DNA of 64,000 nt from Carboxylicivirga fragile (lineage in GTDB: Bacteria; Bacteroidota; Bacteroidia; Bacteroidales; Marinilabiliaceae). A model generated the notes under the pieces. The model saw nothing but the letters and a program-made list of their open reading frames with translations. It was not told the DNA's origin and did not search any database. Location of the stretch: positions 62,001 through 126,000 of the forward strand of contig JAFMVD010000001.1 in the NCBI GenBank assembly GCA_025499625.1, given 5' to 3'. A program made the translations under genes and the position numbers. Positions within the stretch are counted from its first letter, which is position 1; the number at the start of each line of letters is the position of its first letter. Shown here piece after piece: positions 24,478 to 33,109 of the stretch.

Positions 24478-25737
24478 TTATTTCTTCTCAAATAAAGTTG
24501 GCTTAAAGGTTAACTGAACCCAAGCCCAGTGGTTTCCTGTACTATTCTTCTCAACACCTTTTATTGCATATAAGGCATCTTGAGCAAACATGTGAGAGTA
24601 ACCAAAATCGAGTTGAACCTGACCTTTGTGTGAATATGCACACCATAAATCAACTTCAGTACCTAAACCTTTGCTGTGATCACTAATTTCGCCATCTGCA
24701 CTAAAAAAGTGAACTGCAGCATTAAATTTAACCTTACCAGGTTTGATATGACCTTTTACGTAAATGTCGTTCAATCCAACACTAGTTCCTCCATGGTTAC
24801 CTACATAGAAATAATCCATAAATCCATTAAACTTATGGTTGGTACCATATAATGGAGCAAATGTATTATTTTTCTCGTTTTCACTTTGGTCGGTACCTGA
24901 TAGTAACTCATAACCTGCACCAATAGACGCTTTATCACCCAATGGCATGTTTGCATCAATTGAAAAGTTAAGCGCTGAAATATCTTTACCACCAGCGTCT
25001 TCACCAAATTGATAGTATAAATTACCTACCAATTTTACATCCGAAATTTTGCTTTTAATGTGGGTACCTAAGGTCTTACTGTATCTAATACCTTGTTTAA
25101 TCATTTCACCAGTATTAGGGTCTGTTTCTTTCGCATAAGGTTTACCATTATTCAAGAATAGAACACTACCTGAATAACTATCCGTTTTATGGTTTAACCA
25201 AAGATATTGCATGGCTTTGTATGCATCAGGTCCCAAGTAAAAGTTATCGTGCATATTTGAGTTGTTATATGCTAGGCCTAAATGCGCATTGAAAGTTCCT
25301 TTGTATTTAAAAATAGCAACATCGTGCGAACGCGCTTGCTGTGCCCAGCCAACACTACCTAATATACGGTGATCATCGTAAACCAGTTGCTGACGACCGG
25401 CTTTTAAAGCAAACTTATCACTCATAAACCACTCGGCCCAAGCTTGGTGGATGTAAGTAACATTATTTCCATTAGTTGTTAACTGAGCTTCTTGCCCCCA
25501 AAGGCGAACATCCTGAAAAACAACTCCAACAGCAAATACTTCGTTCTTAAAATCAAGGTTTAAACGCGTACGTTGGCTGGTCAGAATAGATGCTTCTTGT
25601 CCGTCGGAAGCTGGTTGTTTAACACCTTGGTTTAATTCCGTACGTGGACGTAATTCAGCCGATATTTTAACCTGTGCAAAACTGCCAATGCTTAACATTA
25701 GGGCACAGATGCTTAGAAATATTAATTTTTTATTCAT
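24478..25737 (-). CDS. Outer-membrane beta-barrel porin (alginate-export-like family)
   Basis: Secreted protein of 419 aa with a signal peptide (MNKKLIFLSICALMLSIGSFAQ) and a beta-barrel-type body with alternating hydrophobic residues. The sequence TSQRTRLNLDFKNE, LKAGRQQLVYDDHRILGSVGWAQQARSHD and the C-terminal aromatic strand are typical of the alginate_exp (PF13372) family, which in Bacteroidota is a general porin type and does not imply alginate. It lies downstream of nrfHA in the same orientation, but a hairpin separates them (25760-25804). A role in anion or substrate passage for nitrite respiration is inference from position. Confidence 0.8.
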   Translation of the reverse strand: MNKKLIFLSICALMLSIGSFAQVKISAELRPRTELNQGVKQPASDGQEASILTSQRTRLNLDFKNEVFAVGVVFQDVRLWGQEAQLTTNGNNVTYIHQAWAEWFMSDKFALKAGRQQLVYDDHRILGSVGWAQQARSHDVAIFKYKGTFNAHLGLAYNNSNMHDNFYLGPDAYKAMQYLWLNHKTDSYSGSVLFLNNGKPYAKETDPNTGEMIKQGIRYSKTLGTHIKSKISDVKLVGNLYYQFGEDAGGKDISALNFSIDANMPLGDKASIGAGYELLSGTDQSENEKNNTFAPLYGTNHKFNGFMDYFYVGNHGGTSVGLNDIYVKGHIKPGKVKFNAAVHFFSADGEISDHSKGLGTEVDLWCAYSHKGQVQLDFGYSHMFAQDALYAIKGVEKNSTGNHWAWVQLTFKPTLFEKK

Positions 25738-25759
25738 AGTTGTAATTGTAGATTAATAA

Positions 25760-25804
25760 AAAGGCAGAACTAAAGAAGTGCAATACTCCCAATATTCTGC
25801 CTTT
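25760..25804 (-). terminator. Hairpin between nrfA and the porin gene
   Basis: 10-bp stem AAAGGCAGAA / TTCTGCCTTT with a 25-nt loop; on the minus strand TTTTATTAATC follows. It is a plausible terminator of nrfHA, with the porin gene then read from leak-through or its own promoter in the loop region. Confidence 0.5.
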
Positions 25805-25819
25805 ATTTCTTATCGATTA

Positions 25820-27334
25820 TTAGTTCAATGAAGTTTCGTAAGTAGCTTCACGTTTATCTTTTTCTGCTTCCCACTTAGGAACTATAGTTTTCAAGAACTC
25901 ATTCTTTTCCTCTTGCAACTTTTCAACAGGTAAACCAATGAATGCCTGAGCTTTTGCTTTAGTAGTAATATCTGGGTAAGGTATTTCTTTGTTATGTCCC
26001 ATTGAAGCTAACAAGCGACTTAACTTAAGTCTTCCTTCCTGAGCAACAACAATACCAGTTGAGATTACACGACTCGTTTCAACAGGCGAGTGGAATGAAC
26101 CACCGTGGCTGGCCGCAGCATAATCCCAACGCCATTGTGCATGACGAATGTCAGTTAAGATATCTTTCATTTGCTCTTCAGTGGCACCATTGTCCCAAGC
26201 AAACTTAGCTTCCACATGCATGCGAACGATTAGCTCTTCTAATTTATCACGATTTTCTATGATACGATCCTGACGTTCGTAAACATCTTCAATTAAACTA
26301 GCGGTCTCTTCGCGGTGACATACTTGACACGAGTTAGCTACGTTGTTCAATGGACTCTGAATGTGGTGATCCGTAAATTTTTGTCCACCTTCACTCTTAT
26401 AAGGCATGTGACAATCGGCACAAGAAACACCGCGCTTAGCATGAACACCCGTTAAATAAACTTCGTAACCTGGGTGCTGTGCTTTTAGCATAGGTGCTTT
26501 ACTTAATTTATGAGTCCAATCAGCAAAACCAATTTCATCGTAATATTCTTCCATTGCTTCAACCGACATACCTTTGTCCCATGGGAAAGTTAGGTATGGT
26601 GAACCTGGATTAGATTTTTTATTGAAATAGTATTCAACGTGACACTGAGCACAAACCAATGAACGCATTTCCTGATGAGACGCTTCATCGATATCTTTAC
26701 CCATACGTTCGAATGCTTCGACTAAGGCTGGACGAGTAATTTTAAGGTTCATGGTTTCCGAATCGTGACAATCGGCACAACCAATGTTATTCATTACTTC
26801 GTGTCCTTTTTCATCCCACTTACCTTTATAAAATTCGGCAGGTCCCATTTCTTTCATTAAGCGCGGCACATCCGGGCTTTTACAAGTCCAGCATGTATTT
26901 GGCATCGGGCTTCTTTTTTCTTCAGTTGGCCCGCCGGTACGTAATGATACCTGAATATCTTCAACAGCATACATATGTCCACGGCCTTGATTATAATCCT
27001 TAGCAAAACCATAACCAGCCCAAAGCACAACTAAACGTGGATCTACTTCGAGCATATCAATCATAGCTGCACCGTTGTATTTACTGGCAAATACCGTGTC
27101 TTTAGTATTCATGTACGACTGGTACTGCTTCGGGAAATTCTGTCCCCATACTTCGTTACGAGGCTCCGTAGGCGCATGTTTTACTTTTGGCGTATAAGCA
27201 AATACAGCTTCTGCACGGCGTTCAATCACCGACGAAGCAAGTAAGCCTAATAAAAACACTACAACGATGGTTATTAAGAACATGGCCCAACCTAACCAAG
27301 GTTTATTTTTAATCTGTTCGCGAATAGGTTTCAT
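25820..27334 (-). CDS. nrfA: Ammonia-forming cytochrome c nitrite reductase
   Basis: Pentaheme periplasmic enzyme of 504 aa that reduces nitrite to ammonium with six electrons. The catalytic heme has the diagnostic CXXCK motif (NTCWTCKSPDVPRLM, about residue 147), and four CXXCH motifs follow: CADCH, CAQCH, CADCH (GVSCADCHMPYKSEGG) and CQVCH. The conserved HIQSPLNN and SFHSPVETSRV segments carry further heme ligands. An N-terminal hydrophobic segment (about 17-33) serves as signal or anchor. It forms an operon with nrfH, whose stop is 15 bp upstream. Key enzyme of dissimilatory nitrite reduction and nitrosative stress defence. Confidence 0.97.
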   Translation of the reverse strand: MKPIREQIKNKPWLGWAMFLITIVVVFLLGLLASSVIERRAEAVFAYTPKVKHAPTEPRNEVWGQNFPKQYQSYMNTKDTVFASKYNGAAMIDMLEVDPRLVVLWAGYGFAKDYNQGRGHMYAVEDIQVSLRTGGPTEEKRSPMPNTCWTCKSPDVPRLMKEMGPAEFYKGKWDEKGHEVMNNIGCADCHDSETMNLKITRPALVEAFERMGKDIDEASHQEMRSLVCAQCHVEYYFNKKSNPGSPYLTFPWDKGMSVEAMEEYYDEIGFADWTHKLSKAPMLKAQHPGYEVYLTGVHAKRGVSCADCHMPYKSEGGQKFTDHHIQSPLNNVANSCQVCHREETASLIEDVYERQDRIIENRDKLEELIVRMHVEAKFAWDNGATEEQMKDILTDIRHAQWRWDYAAASHGGSFHSPVETSRVISTGIVVAQEGRLKLSRLLASMGHNKEIPYPDITTKAKAQAFIGLPVEKLQEEKNEFLKTIVPKWEAEKDKREATYETSLN

Positions 27335-27349
27335 ATATTTAGATTTTAG

Positions 27350-27934
27350 TTATTCATTATTTAATTCTTTTATCCATTCTGGCAGCGGACTTTCGGGTAC
27401 CGGCACACGTGCATGAGGCACACTGGATAAACTGTTAACTCGGCCATGTGGCGTTTCACGGTGACACTCCCAACAAAAGCGATCTTGAATGTTCATATGA
27501 ACATCAGGAACCTTCGCCAAGGTTTTGTCATCGGTAATAAGATGAGAGTGACAGCGTACACAATTCTGTTGTACTACATGCTGACCTTCCTCTTTAATAA
27601 AAATAACCTGTGGTTCGCCTCGCATAGTAAATACTGACGCATGACGCAGACCATCCTTTGCCTTGAAGTAATATGTATTCAACACATTGTCCTGCGGCAC
27701 ATGGCAGTCGTTACAAGTTGCCACCTCGCGATGAGCACTGTGGTTCCATGTGGCGTACTGCGGAGCCATAATGTGGCAATTAACACAGGTTTTAGGATCA
27801 TCCGATAAATAGGAGTGAGCCCTGGCGACATAAAACAAGTAAAAGCCCAAGCCAAAAAATATGCCTAAGGCAAGAATGACAGGGACCTTCCAGTGTTCGG
27901 GTGGTTTAAGAAAATCAAAAAATTTCTTTTTCAT
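27350..27934 (-). CDS. nrfH: Cytochrome c nitrite reductase small subunit, tetraheme quinol dehydrogenase
   Basis: Membrane-anchored cytochrome of the NapC/NrfH family, 194 aa from the ATG at 27934 (a GTG two codons earlier is unlikely). One transmembrane helix at about residues 15-36 (VPVILALGIFFGLGFYLFYV), then four heme motifs: CVNCHIMAPQY (with the Met expected for the unusual first heme), CNDCH, CVRCH and CWECHRETPHGRV. It oxidises menaquinol and feeds NrfA. First gene of the nrfHA operon. The conserved last motif RETPHGRVNSLSS is typical. Confidence 0.96.
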   Translation of the reverse strand: MKKKFFDFLKPPEHWKVPVILALGIFFGLGFYLFYVARAHSYLSDDPKTCVNCHIMAPQYATWNHSAHREVATCNDCHVPQDNVLNTYYFKAKDGLRHASVFTMRGEPQVIFIKEEGQHVVQQNCVRCHSHLITDDKTLAKVPDVHMNIQDRFCWECHRETPHGRVNSLSSVPHARVPVPESPLPEWIKELNNE

Positions 27935-27991
27935 AAACACATTTGATTTAGTTAATAGGTAATTAAATACTACTTAATAAAAATAAAAAAA

Positions 27992-28025
27992 ATTACCCAC
28001 ACATAGTAATCTATGTGCAGGTAAT
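27992..28025 (-). terminator. Intrinsic terminator of the hcp transcript
   Basis: 15-bp imperfect stem (ATTACCCACACATAG / CTATGTGCAGGTAAT, two mismatches) with loop TAAT; on the minus strand a T-rich tract (TTTTTTTTATTTTTATT) follows. It lies after hcp and before the nrfH leader. Confidence 0.85.
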
Positions 28026-28067
28026 CAATAGTTTATATTAAATCTTAATAGTATGCATTATGTAGAC

Positions 28068-29699
28068 TTAAGCAATCCAACTTTTTATATCTTCTTCAAC
28101 GGTAGATATTCCACCAATTCCGAAGTTTTCAACCAATATATTTACCACATTAGGTGATAAGAATGCTGGCAATGTAGGCCCTAAGTTGATGTTTTTAACT
28201 CCTAGTGAAAGAAGAGCTAACAATACGATTACAGCCTTTTGCTCATACCATGCAATGTTGTACACGATTGGTAGATCGTTAATATCGTCCAGTCCGAATA
28301 CCTCTTGTAACTTAAGTGCTGTAACAGCTAAACTGTATGAATCGTTACATTGACCTGCATCTAATACACGAGGAATGCCACCGATATCACCTAAAGGTAA
28401 TTTGTTGTAGCGGTATTTGGCACAACCAGCAGTTAGGATAACAGTATCTTTTGGTAATTCATTTGCAAAGTCAGTGTAGTAGTTACGGTCGGTCATACGT
28501 CCATCACAACCTGCCATCACAACAAATTTCTTAATGGCACCACCTTTTACTGCTTCAACAACTTTATCAGCTAATTGTAATACTTGATTGTGAGCAAATC
28601 CACCAACAATCTCGCCAGTTTCAATTTCTGTTGGAGCAGCACATTTTTTAGCGTGCTCAATAATTGCAGAGAAATCTTTAGGCGCATTGTTCACGCGATC
28701 AGCAAAGTGAACACATCCATCGAAACCAGAAGCACCAGTTGTATAAACACGCTCTTTGTAAGAATCCTTTGGAGGAACTATACAGTTAGTTGTAAATAAG
28801 ATAGGGCCGTTGAATTGTTCGAATTCAGTTGTTTGCTGCCACCAAGCGCTTCCGTAGTTACCTACAAAGTTGTCGTACTGTTTAAATTTAGGATAGTAAT
28901 GTGCAGGTAACATTTCACTGTGCGTATACACATCAACACCTGTTCCTTTGGTTTGATCCAAAAGATCTTCCAAGTCGCGTAAATCGTGACCACTAACCAG
29001 GATGGCTGGCTTAGTTCCAACACCAATGTTTACCTTGGTAATTTCTGGGTTACCGTATGTTTCAGTGTTAGCTTTGTCTAATAAAGCCATTACTTCAACG
29101 CCATATTTACCACACTCTAATACAAGAGGTAATAACTCATCAGCTCCAATTCCTTCGGTAATAGTAGCAACCAATGCTTTCTTCACGAATGTGTAAATAT
29201 CGTTATTTTCATAACCCAGGTTCCAAGCATGCTCACCATAAGCAGCCATACCTTTCAATCCGTAGGTCAATAACTCTTTTAACGAACGGATATCTTCATT
29301 CTCAGTCGAAAGAATTCCGATCAACAAACTTTTAGATTCCATGTCGTTAACATCATTACCGCGGTACACAGCAGAATCGTGCAAGTCGGCAGGTGCGTCA
29401 ACCTGAGCCTTTAACTCATCTTGAATGGCATAACCAGCTTTGATCTTTGCAACAATCTTATTACTATCAAAATTGGCATTTGTAATGGTAATAAATAATG
29501 AGTCGATAAGATACTTGTTCGCCTTAGCTGTATCGATACCTTTCTCATCAGCCAATTGGCTTAAAACAGCTACACCTTTTGCCGTATATACTAATAAATC
29601 TTGCAGGTTTGATACCTCTGGAGATTTACCACAAACTCCTTTAATAGAACAGCCTACGCCTTTTGATGCCTCTTGACACTGATAACAGAACATACTCAT
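28068..29699 (-). CDS. hcp: Hydroxylamine reductase / hybrid cluster protein
   Basis: Protein of 543 aa with the N-terminal Cys motif C-x2-C-x8-C-x5-C ([24 protein letters not shown]), which binds the cubane [4Fe-4S] of class I Hcp. Ligands of the hybrid cluster are seen in [57 protein letters not shown] and the last Glu region. The enzyme acts on NO and hydroxylamine in nitrosative stress. It is preceded by the 4Fe-4S protein gene in the same direction, and a Crp/Fnr regulator with a palindromic site lies divergent. The order nrfHA-hcp-ferredoxin-regulator points to a nitrite/NO regulon. Confidence 0.97.
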   Translation of the reverse strand: MSMFCYQCQEASKGVGCSIKGVCGKSPEVSNLQDLLVYTAKGVAVLSQLADEKGIDTAKANKYLIDSLFITITNANFDSNKIVAKIKAGYAIQDELKAQVDAPADLHDSAVYRGNDVNDMESKSLLIGILSTENEDIRSLKELLTYGLKGMAAYGEHAWNLGYENNDIYTFVKKALVATITEGIGADELLPLVLECGKYGVEVMALLDKANTETYGNPEITKVNIGVGTKPAILVSGHDLRDLEDLLDQTKGTGVDVYTHSEMLPAHYYPKFKQYDNFVGNYGSAWWQQTTEFEQFNGPILFTTNCIVPPKDSYKERVYTTGASGFDGCVHFADRVNNAPKDFSAIIEHAKKCAAPTEIETGEIVGGFAHNQVLQLADKVVEAVKGGAIKKFVVMAGCDGRMTDRNYYTDFANELPKDTVILTAGCAKYRYNKLPLGDIGGIPRVLDAGQCNDSYSLAVTALKLQEVFGLDDINDLPIVYNIAWYEQKAVIVLLALLSLGVKNINLGPTLPAFLSPNVVNILVENFGIGGISTVEEDIKSWIA

Positions 29700-29743
29700 G
29701 ATTTTCTTCTTTATTTTGGTTTAATTGTTGATTTTATTCTTAG

Positions 29744-29773
29744 TAATGACTAATCTTTTATCATTAGTCATTA
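29744..29773. repeat. Perfect 11-bp inverted repeat between hcp and its iron-sulfur partner
   Basis: TAATGACTAAT (29744-29754) and ATTAGTCATTA (29763-29773) with an 8-nt loop, in the 113-bp gap. No U run follows on the minus strand, so it is not a typical terminator. It may stabilise or process the mRNA or weaken hcp read-through. Confidence 0.55.
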
Positions 29774-29812
29774 AGCCTATAGTCTAAGATCTATTGATCT
29801 AGTCATCTAAAT

Positions 29813-30697
29813 TTACACCCATTCTTCGCTTAATACTTCGCCTTCGATTGATACAATGGCCAGTTTTAAAGGAATTTTACGAGTTGCCATTTCAACAGCA
29901 CGCTTAGCCATTGCTAGTAAGCCACCGCAGCAAGGTACTTGCATAATGGTAACCGTAAGCGTGTTTATTTTGGCATCATCAATCATCTGAACAAGCTTAT
30001 TTACATAGGTATCTTGTCCATCATCTAATTTAGGACATGCTATACCAACAGCACGTCCTTTTAAATATTTGCTGTGGAAATTACCCATTGAGAAGGCAAC
30101 ACAATCTGCGGCTAATACCATATCAGCTTCTCTGAAATAAGGTGCCATTGGATTAACCAAGTGCATTTGAACTGGCCACTGGCGTAATTCAGATGGTGAA
30201 TCACCGCTGGCTACCGGAGTAGCTACATCTGCTGGTCGCTCAATGGTTCTGGCTGCTGATCCTGGACATCCGCCTCCTGTTGGTCCTCCTTGTTGCATAA
30301 CTGATACTTTTGGTTTATGTACCTGACGAATAACGTCATCTACTTTAAATGATAATTTATCTTCATTTTCTTTTAACCAGCCAATGGCTTGTTTCAAGAA
30401 TCCTGTTTCATTATGATCTTTTAAATGTTTAAGGTGAGCTACAACTGTATTAATCCCTTTCTCAACCATCAACTCCATTACTTTAATTTCGTCATAAGGC
30501 TCAGCTTCTCGCTTTTCAATTTCCATCGCACCCTCAGGGCAGTGGTTCAAACATGCCCCTAATCCATCACACATTAAATCACTAATCAACCGTGCTTTAC
30601 CATCGATAATTTGCAAAGCTCCTTCGTGACACTCTGGAATGCAAACACCACATCCGTTACACTTATCTTCATCTATTTTTACAACTTCTCTTAGCAT
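29813..30697 (-). CDS. 4Fe-4S binding protein, Hcp-associated
   Basis: Iron-sulfur protein of 294 aa. The first cluster motif is complete, CNGCGVCIPEC (residues about 13-23), with the rest of the ferredoxin domain at CDGLGACLNHCPEGAMEIEKREAEPYDE. In the second motif only three Cys are present (C-x5-C-x3-C), as in related proteins of this family, so a second cluster is uncertain. The C-terminal domain has SMGNFHSKYLKGRAVGIACPKLDD and VPCCGGLL, further Cys that may bind a cluster. It sits directly before hcp in the same direction. Role inferred: electron carrier for Hcp, comparable to Hcr by function and not by homology. Confidence 0.85.
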   Translation of the reverse strand: MLREVVKIDEDKCNGCGVCIPECHEGALQIIDGKARLISDLMCDGLGACLNHCPEGAMEIEKREAEPYDEIKVMELMVEKGINTVVAHLKHLKDHNETGFLKQAIGWLKENEDKLSFKVDDVIRQVHKPKVSVMQQGGPTGGGCPGSAARTIERPADVATPVASGDSPSELRQWPVQMHLVNPMAPYFREADMVLAADCVAFSMGNFHSKYLKGRAVGIACPKLDDGQDTYVNKLVQMIDDAKINTLTVTIMQVPCCGGLLAMAKRAVEMATRKIPLKLAIVSIEGEVLSEEWV

Positions 30698-30741
30698 GGC
30701 TTGTATTTTTATTGTGAATGCTTCTTGTTATTTTTATACTG

Positions 30742-30749
30742 CAAATGTA
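30742..30749 (-). promoter_or_regulatory. Predicted -7 element of the iron-sulfur protein-hcp operon
   Basis: Minus-strand TACATTTG, full match to TAnnTTTG. The inferred start (about 30735) puts the palindrome at 30771-30786 near -43, the position of a class II activator. Confidence 0.45.
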
Positions 30750-30770
30750 GGGTGTGTTATGAGTTGATGC

Positions 30771-30786
30771 TGTAACATATGTTACA
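30771..30786. promoter_or_regulatory. Palindromic operator TGTAACATATGTTACA (HcpR-type site)
   Basis: Perfect 16-bp palindrome in the 131-bp region between the Hcp partner gene (minus) and the Crp/Fnr-family gene (plus). Sites of this form are bound by dimeric Crp/Fnr regulators. Its centre lies about 43 bp upstream of the predicted hcp-operon start, suiting activation, and it is about 50 bp before the regulator ATG, so autoregulation is possible. Confidence 0.7.
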
Positions 30787-30828
30787 AAGTGGAAATTAAT
30801 TCATATTTTGGCACCAAAATACTCGAAT

Positions 30829-31497
30829 ATGGAAATACTTAGCAAGTGTCCTTTATTCAAAGGCATTAATAACGAAGAACTTAGTTTTTTATTAAAGGAT
30901 ATTCATTATCAAATTAAGAAATACCAAAAAGGGCAAATGATTGCTCAAGCAGGTGATGAATGTAATTCGTTAATGATAATGTTAAAAGGTAGTGTGAAAG
31001 GTGAAATGATGGATCCATCAGGCAAGTCAATAAAGATTGAAGACATTGAGCCTCCCAAACCTTTAGCTATTGCTTTTATATTCGGTCAAAACAACCATTG
31101 TCCTGTGAATATTGTGGCCAACAATGATGTGGAGATTTTTAAGTTGCCAAAAGCATCGATGATCATGCTTCTGCAAAAGAGTGCAGTATTTCTGAAAAAC
31201 TTTATGGATATAATTTCAAATCGTGCTCAATTCTTATCTGATAAAATTAGGTTTTTATCGTTTCAAACCATTCGTGGCAAATTGGCACATTATCTACTTC
31301 AATTAATAGGTCCAGTCGATGGCGAAATTATACTTCCCAAAAGTCAGGAAGAATTGGCTAATATGTTTGGTGTAACTCGTCCTTCACTAGGTAGAGCAAT
31401 TAGGGATATGCATAACGATGGTTTGATTGAAGCCAAAGGAAAAAGCATTCGTATTTTGGATCGAAAACTTTTGGTTCAACAGCTTAAAAAGGGGTAA
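30829..31497 (+). CDS. Crp/Fnr family transcription regulator (HcpR-like)
   Basis: Regulator of 222 aa from the ATG at 30829 (an upstream TTG is possible). An N-terminal cyclic-nucleotide-binding-like beta roll (residues about 1-120) is followed by a long dimer helix and a winged helix-turn-helix with LPKSQEELANMFGVTRPSLGRAIRDMHNDG. The N-terminal FNR Cys cluster is absent; scattered Cys occur (SKCPLF, DECNSL, NNHCPVN). It is divergent from the hcp operon, as with HcpR regulators of Porphyromonas and Desulfovibrio, which sense NO through heme. Proposed role: NO-responsive control of hcp and perhaps nrf. The assignment to HcpR is inference from context. Confidence 0.85.
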   Translation: MEILSKCPLFKGINNEELSFLLKDIHYQIKKYQKGQMIAQAGDECNSLMIMLKGSVKGEMMDPSGKSIKIEDIEPPKPLAIAFIFGQNNHCPVNIVANNDVEIFKLPKASMIMLLQKSAVFLKNFMDIISNRAQFLSDKIRFLSFQTIRGKLAHYLLQLIGPVDGEIILPKSQEELANMFGVTRPSLGRAIRDMHNDGLIEAKGKSIRILDRKLLVQQLKKG

Positions 31498-31542
31498 TTA
31501 ATTATTCAATTTGAAGATGTGTCAATTATTTATTAGTTGTTT

Positions 31543-32250
31543 ATGAAGCCTTCAAAAAAAATTATTTTAAGCTGTGAACATGGTGGCAATGTGGTTCCTG
31601 AAGAGTATGAATATTTATTTAAATCTGCTCAGAAAACTCTAAAAACCCATCGTGGATATGACATTGGAGCTGCAGATCTCTATGAATCCTTTAAAAACAA
31701 TGAAGTCTCATATTGCCAGGTTGCTACGACTAGTCGTTTACTTGTTGATATCAACCGTTCGCTATATCGAAGAACACTTTTTTCAGAATTCTCAAAAAAC
31801 TTAGGTCCTATTGAAAAGGAACAAGTTCTTAAGGAATATTACCATGCATATCGAGATAAATTCGAAGCAGAACTTAGGCGATTATGGCTTCTTAGAACAA
31901 CAGTATTACATGTATCAGTTCATTCTTTCACACCTGAATTAAATGGCGATATTAGACATACAGACTGTGGTATTTTATATCATCCTGGTAGGAGCAATGA
32001 AAAGACATTTGCTAAACAATGGAAACATGAAATAAACAAACTAATGCCGGATTTTAGAGTTCGTTTCAATTACCCTTATAGAGGTAAACCAGATGGGCAT
32101 GTTCGTTATTATCGTGATAGAGAAGAGGACTTGTATTTGGGAATTGAGTTTGAATTAAATCAAAAGCATGCCTATGATTCAGAAGTTCGGAAAAAACTTG
32201 CTGAAAGCTTCAAAGCAGCTTGCGAAACATGGCTTTTATCATCATTTTAA
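31543..32250 (+). CDS. N-formylglutamate amidohydrolase family protein
   Basis: Protein of 235 aa of the FGase family (PF05013), zinc-dependent hydrolases related to HutG and to D-aminopeptidase-like enzymes. Visible motifs: ILSCEHGGNVVP at the start, RGYDIGAADL, DINRS, the metal-site HVSVHSFTP and FNYPYRGKPDGHVR, with GIEFELNQ near the end. It was taken from the ATG at 31543; a TTG is two codons upstream. No histidine-utilisation genes are beside it, so the substrate is open. Gene stands alone after the regulator. Confidence 0.82.
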   Translation: MKPSKKIILSCEHGGNVVPEEYEYLFKSAQKTLKTHRGYDIGAADLYESFKNNEVSYCQVATTSRLLVDINRSLYRRTLFSEFSKNLGPIEKEQVLKEYYHAYRDKFEAELRRLWLLRTTVLHVSVHSFTPELNGDIRHTDCGILYHPGRSNEKTFAKQWKHEINKLMPDFRVRFNYPYRGKPDGHVRYYRDREEDLYLGIEFELNQKHAYDSEVRKKLAESFKAACETWLLSSF

Positions 32251-32372
32251 ATATTTTTTACCTAAATAATTTGACATTTAAATTGTATTTCTCACCTTTG
32301 AAGCTCTTTAGTCGTCCTAATTTATTGCTTGAACCCGTGAGCCCTTAAAGCTTAAACATAACCAAACCAAGC

Positions 32373-32621
32373 ATGCGAATTATTGAAAAATTTGAAGTAA
32401 TTAAAAGAGCTTCAGCATTAATTGACAAAGAAACTACAGGACCAGCAGAGCAGTTTGCCAAACGTATTGGCACGTCTCGAACATGTATTTTCCAACTTCT
32501 CGAGGAAATAAAAGAATTAGGTGTTCCCATAACATATGATCATCGCAAAAAGAGCTATTGCTACTCAAGTGATAAAAAGTTAGTGGTAAACAACCCTATA
32601 GAGGTGGTAAATGATATTTAA
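32373..32621 (+). CDS. Small HTH-domain protein
   Basis: An 82-aa protein with a predicted helix-turn-helix: residues about 20-50, TGPAEQFAKRIGTSRTCIFQLLEEIKELGVPITYD, followed by RKKSYCY. This resembles the HTH_11/DeoR-type winged helix found in small Bacteroidota proteins, where it is often the only domain. Likely a DNA-binding protein, with no clear partner. It is followed by a 490-bp stretch with small-RNA-like modules. Confidence 0.75.
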   Translation: MRIIEKFEVIKRASALIDKETTGPAEQFAKRIGTSRTCIFQLLEEIKELGVPITYDHRKKSYCYSSDKKLVVNNPIEVVNDI

Positions 32622-32703
32622 AGGTATTAAATTCATATTTATTCTGGGAATACTTGATGTCCGTTCATTTTTCTGAACACTTGAGCATTTATCTTTGTAC
32701 TAA

Positions 32704-32798
32704 CAAGAGTAGACTTTTTGTTTAAGATAAACACAACTATACCTTTGGTTTAGTTTGAGGTTAAACCATTAATTATTTATGGTTTAACCTCTTTTTTT
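32704..32798 (+). ncRNA. Candidate small RNA 1
   Basis: A transcript of about 95 nt predicted from the -7 box TATCTTTG (32690-32697) to the terminator with the 13-bp stem GAGGTTAAACCAT / ATGGTTTAACCTC (32757-32769, 32779-32791) and seven T. It has no reading frame of note. Not recognised as a known family. Confidence 0.4.
32757..32798 (+). terminator. Intrinsic terminator of candidate small RNA 1
   Basis: Perfect 13-bp stem with a 9-nt loop and a TTTTTTT tail on the plus strand. It might also end the small HTH gene transcript, which stops 136 bp upstream. Confidence 0.85.
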
Positions 32799-32876
32799 GC
32801 ACCTCAAATATGATTCTTGTCATAAAATCATAATAGTTCATTTTTCTGTACTGCTTCACCACTATATTCGCAACGT

Positions 32877-32949
32877 TTTTATTAATAAATAGGACGATTT
32901 TTAAAAACTTATCCCCAATTGGTTTAACGAAACCAATTGGGGATTTTTT
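32877..32949 (+). ncRNA. Candidate small RNA 2
   Basis: A second unit of the same design, about 73 nt, predicted from the weaker -7 box TATATTCG (32863-32870) to the terminator at 32911-32949. It shares the 13-mer GTTCATTTTTCTG and its 14-bp spacing with unit 1. Not recognised as a known family. Confidence 0.35.
32911..32949 (+). terminator. Intrinsic terminator of candidate small RNA 2
   Basis: Perfect 15-bp stem ATCCCCAATTGGTTT / AAACCAATTGGGGAT with tetraloop AACG, followed by TTTTT on the plus strand. One of the strongest hairpins in the window. Confidence 0.88.
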
Positions 32950-33044
32950 AAAAGAATTCATTATTGATAAATGTTCATAATGTACTAACAGTGAGTTAAA
33001 TATTTTCTTAAGTAAAATTAATAAGTGATAAGTGACTAAATCCA

Positions 33045-33075
33045 TTCGTCAAAATGCAATAATCGTATAACTTTG
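33045..33075 (+). promoter_or_regulatory. Predicted promoter of the AI-2E family gene
   Basis: TAACTTTG at 33068-33075 fits TAnnTTTG, with TTCG at 33045-33048 as a poor -33 box 19 bp upstream. Transcription would start near 33082, about 28 nt before the ATG. Confidence 0.4.
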
Positions 33076-33109
33076 TAATAATTCTAATTAGGTTTTTTCA
33101 CTGTATTCC

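Larger units (their letters stand above)
32622..33109. other. Gene-free stretch with two tandem promoter/terminator modules
   Basis: No credible protein gene here. It contains two units, each with the 13-mer GTTCATTTTTCTG, then 14 bp, then a -7-like box (TATCTTTG at 32690-32697; TATATTCG at 32863-32870), and an intrinsic terminator about 60-75 nt further on (32757-32798 and 32911-32949). A third partial resemblance, GTTCATAATGTACTAACAG, lies at about 32973-32991. The 3' end carries the promoter of the AI-2E-family gene. A 90-aa frame on the minus strand crosses both terminators and is not believed. Confidence 0.55.

Noticed and set aside
32773-33045. Reading frame of 90 aa on the minus strand
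   Set aside because: It crosses two strong plus-strand terminators, has low-complexity AT-rich composition and no recognisable motif.
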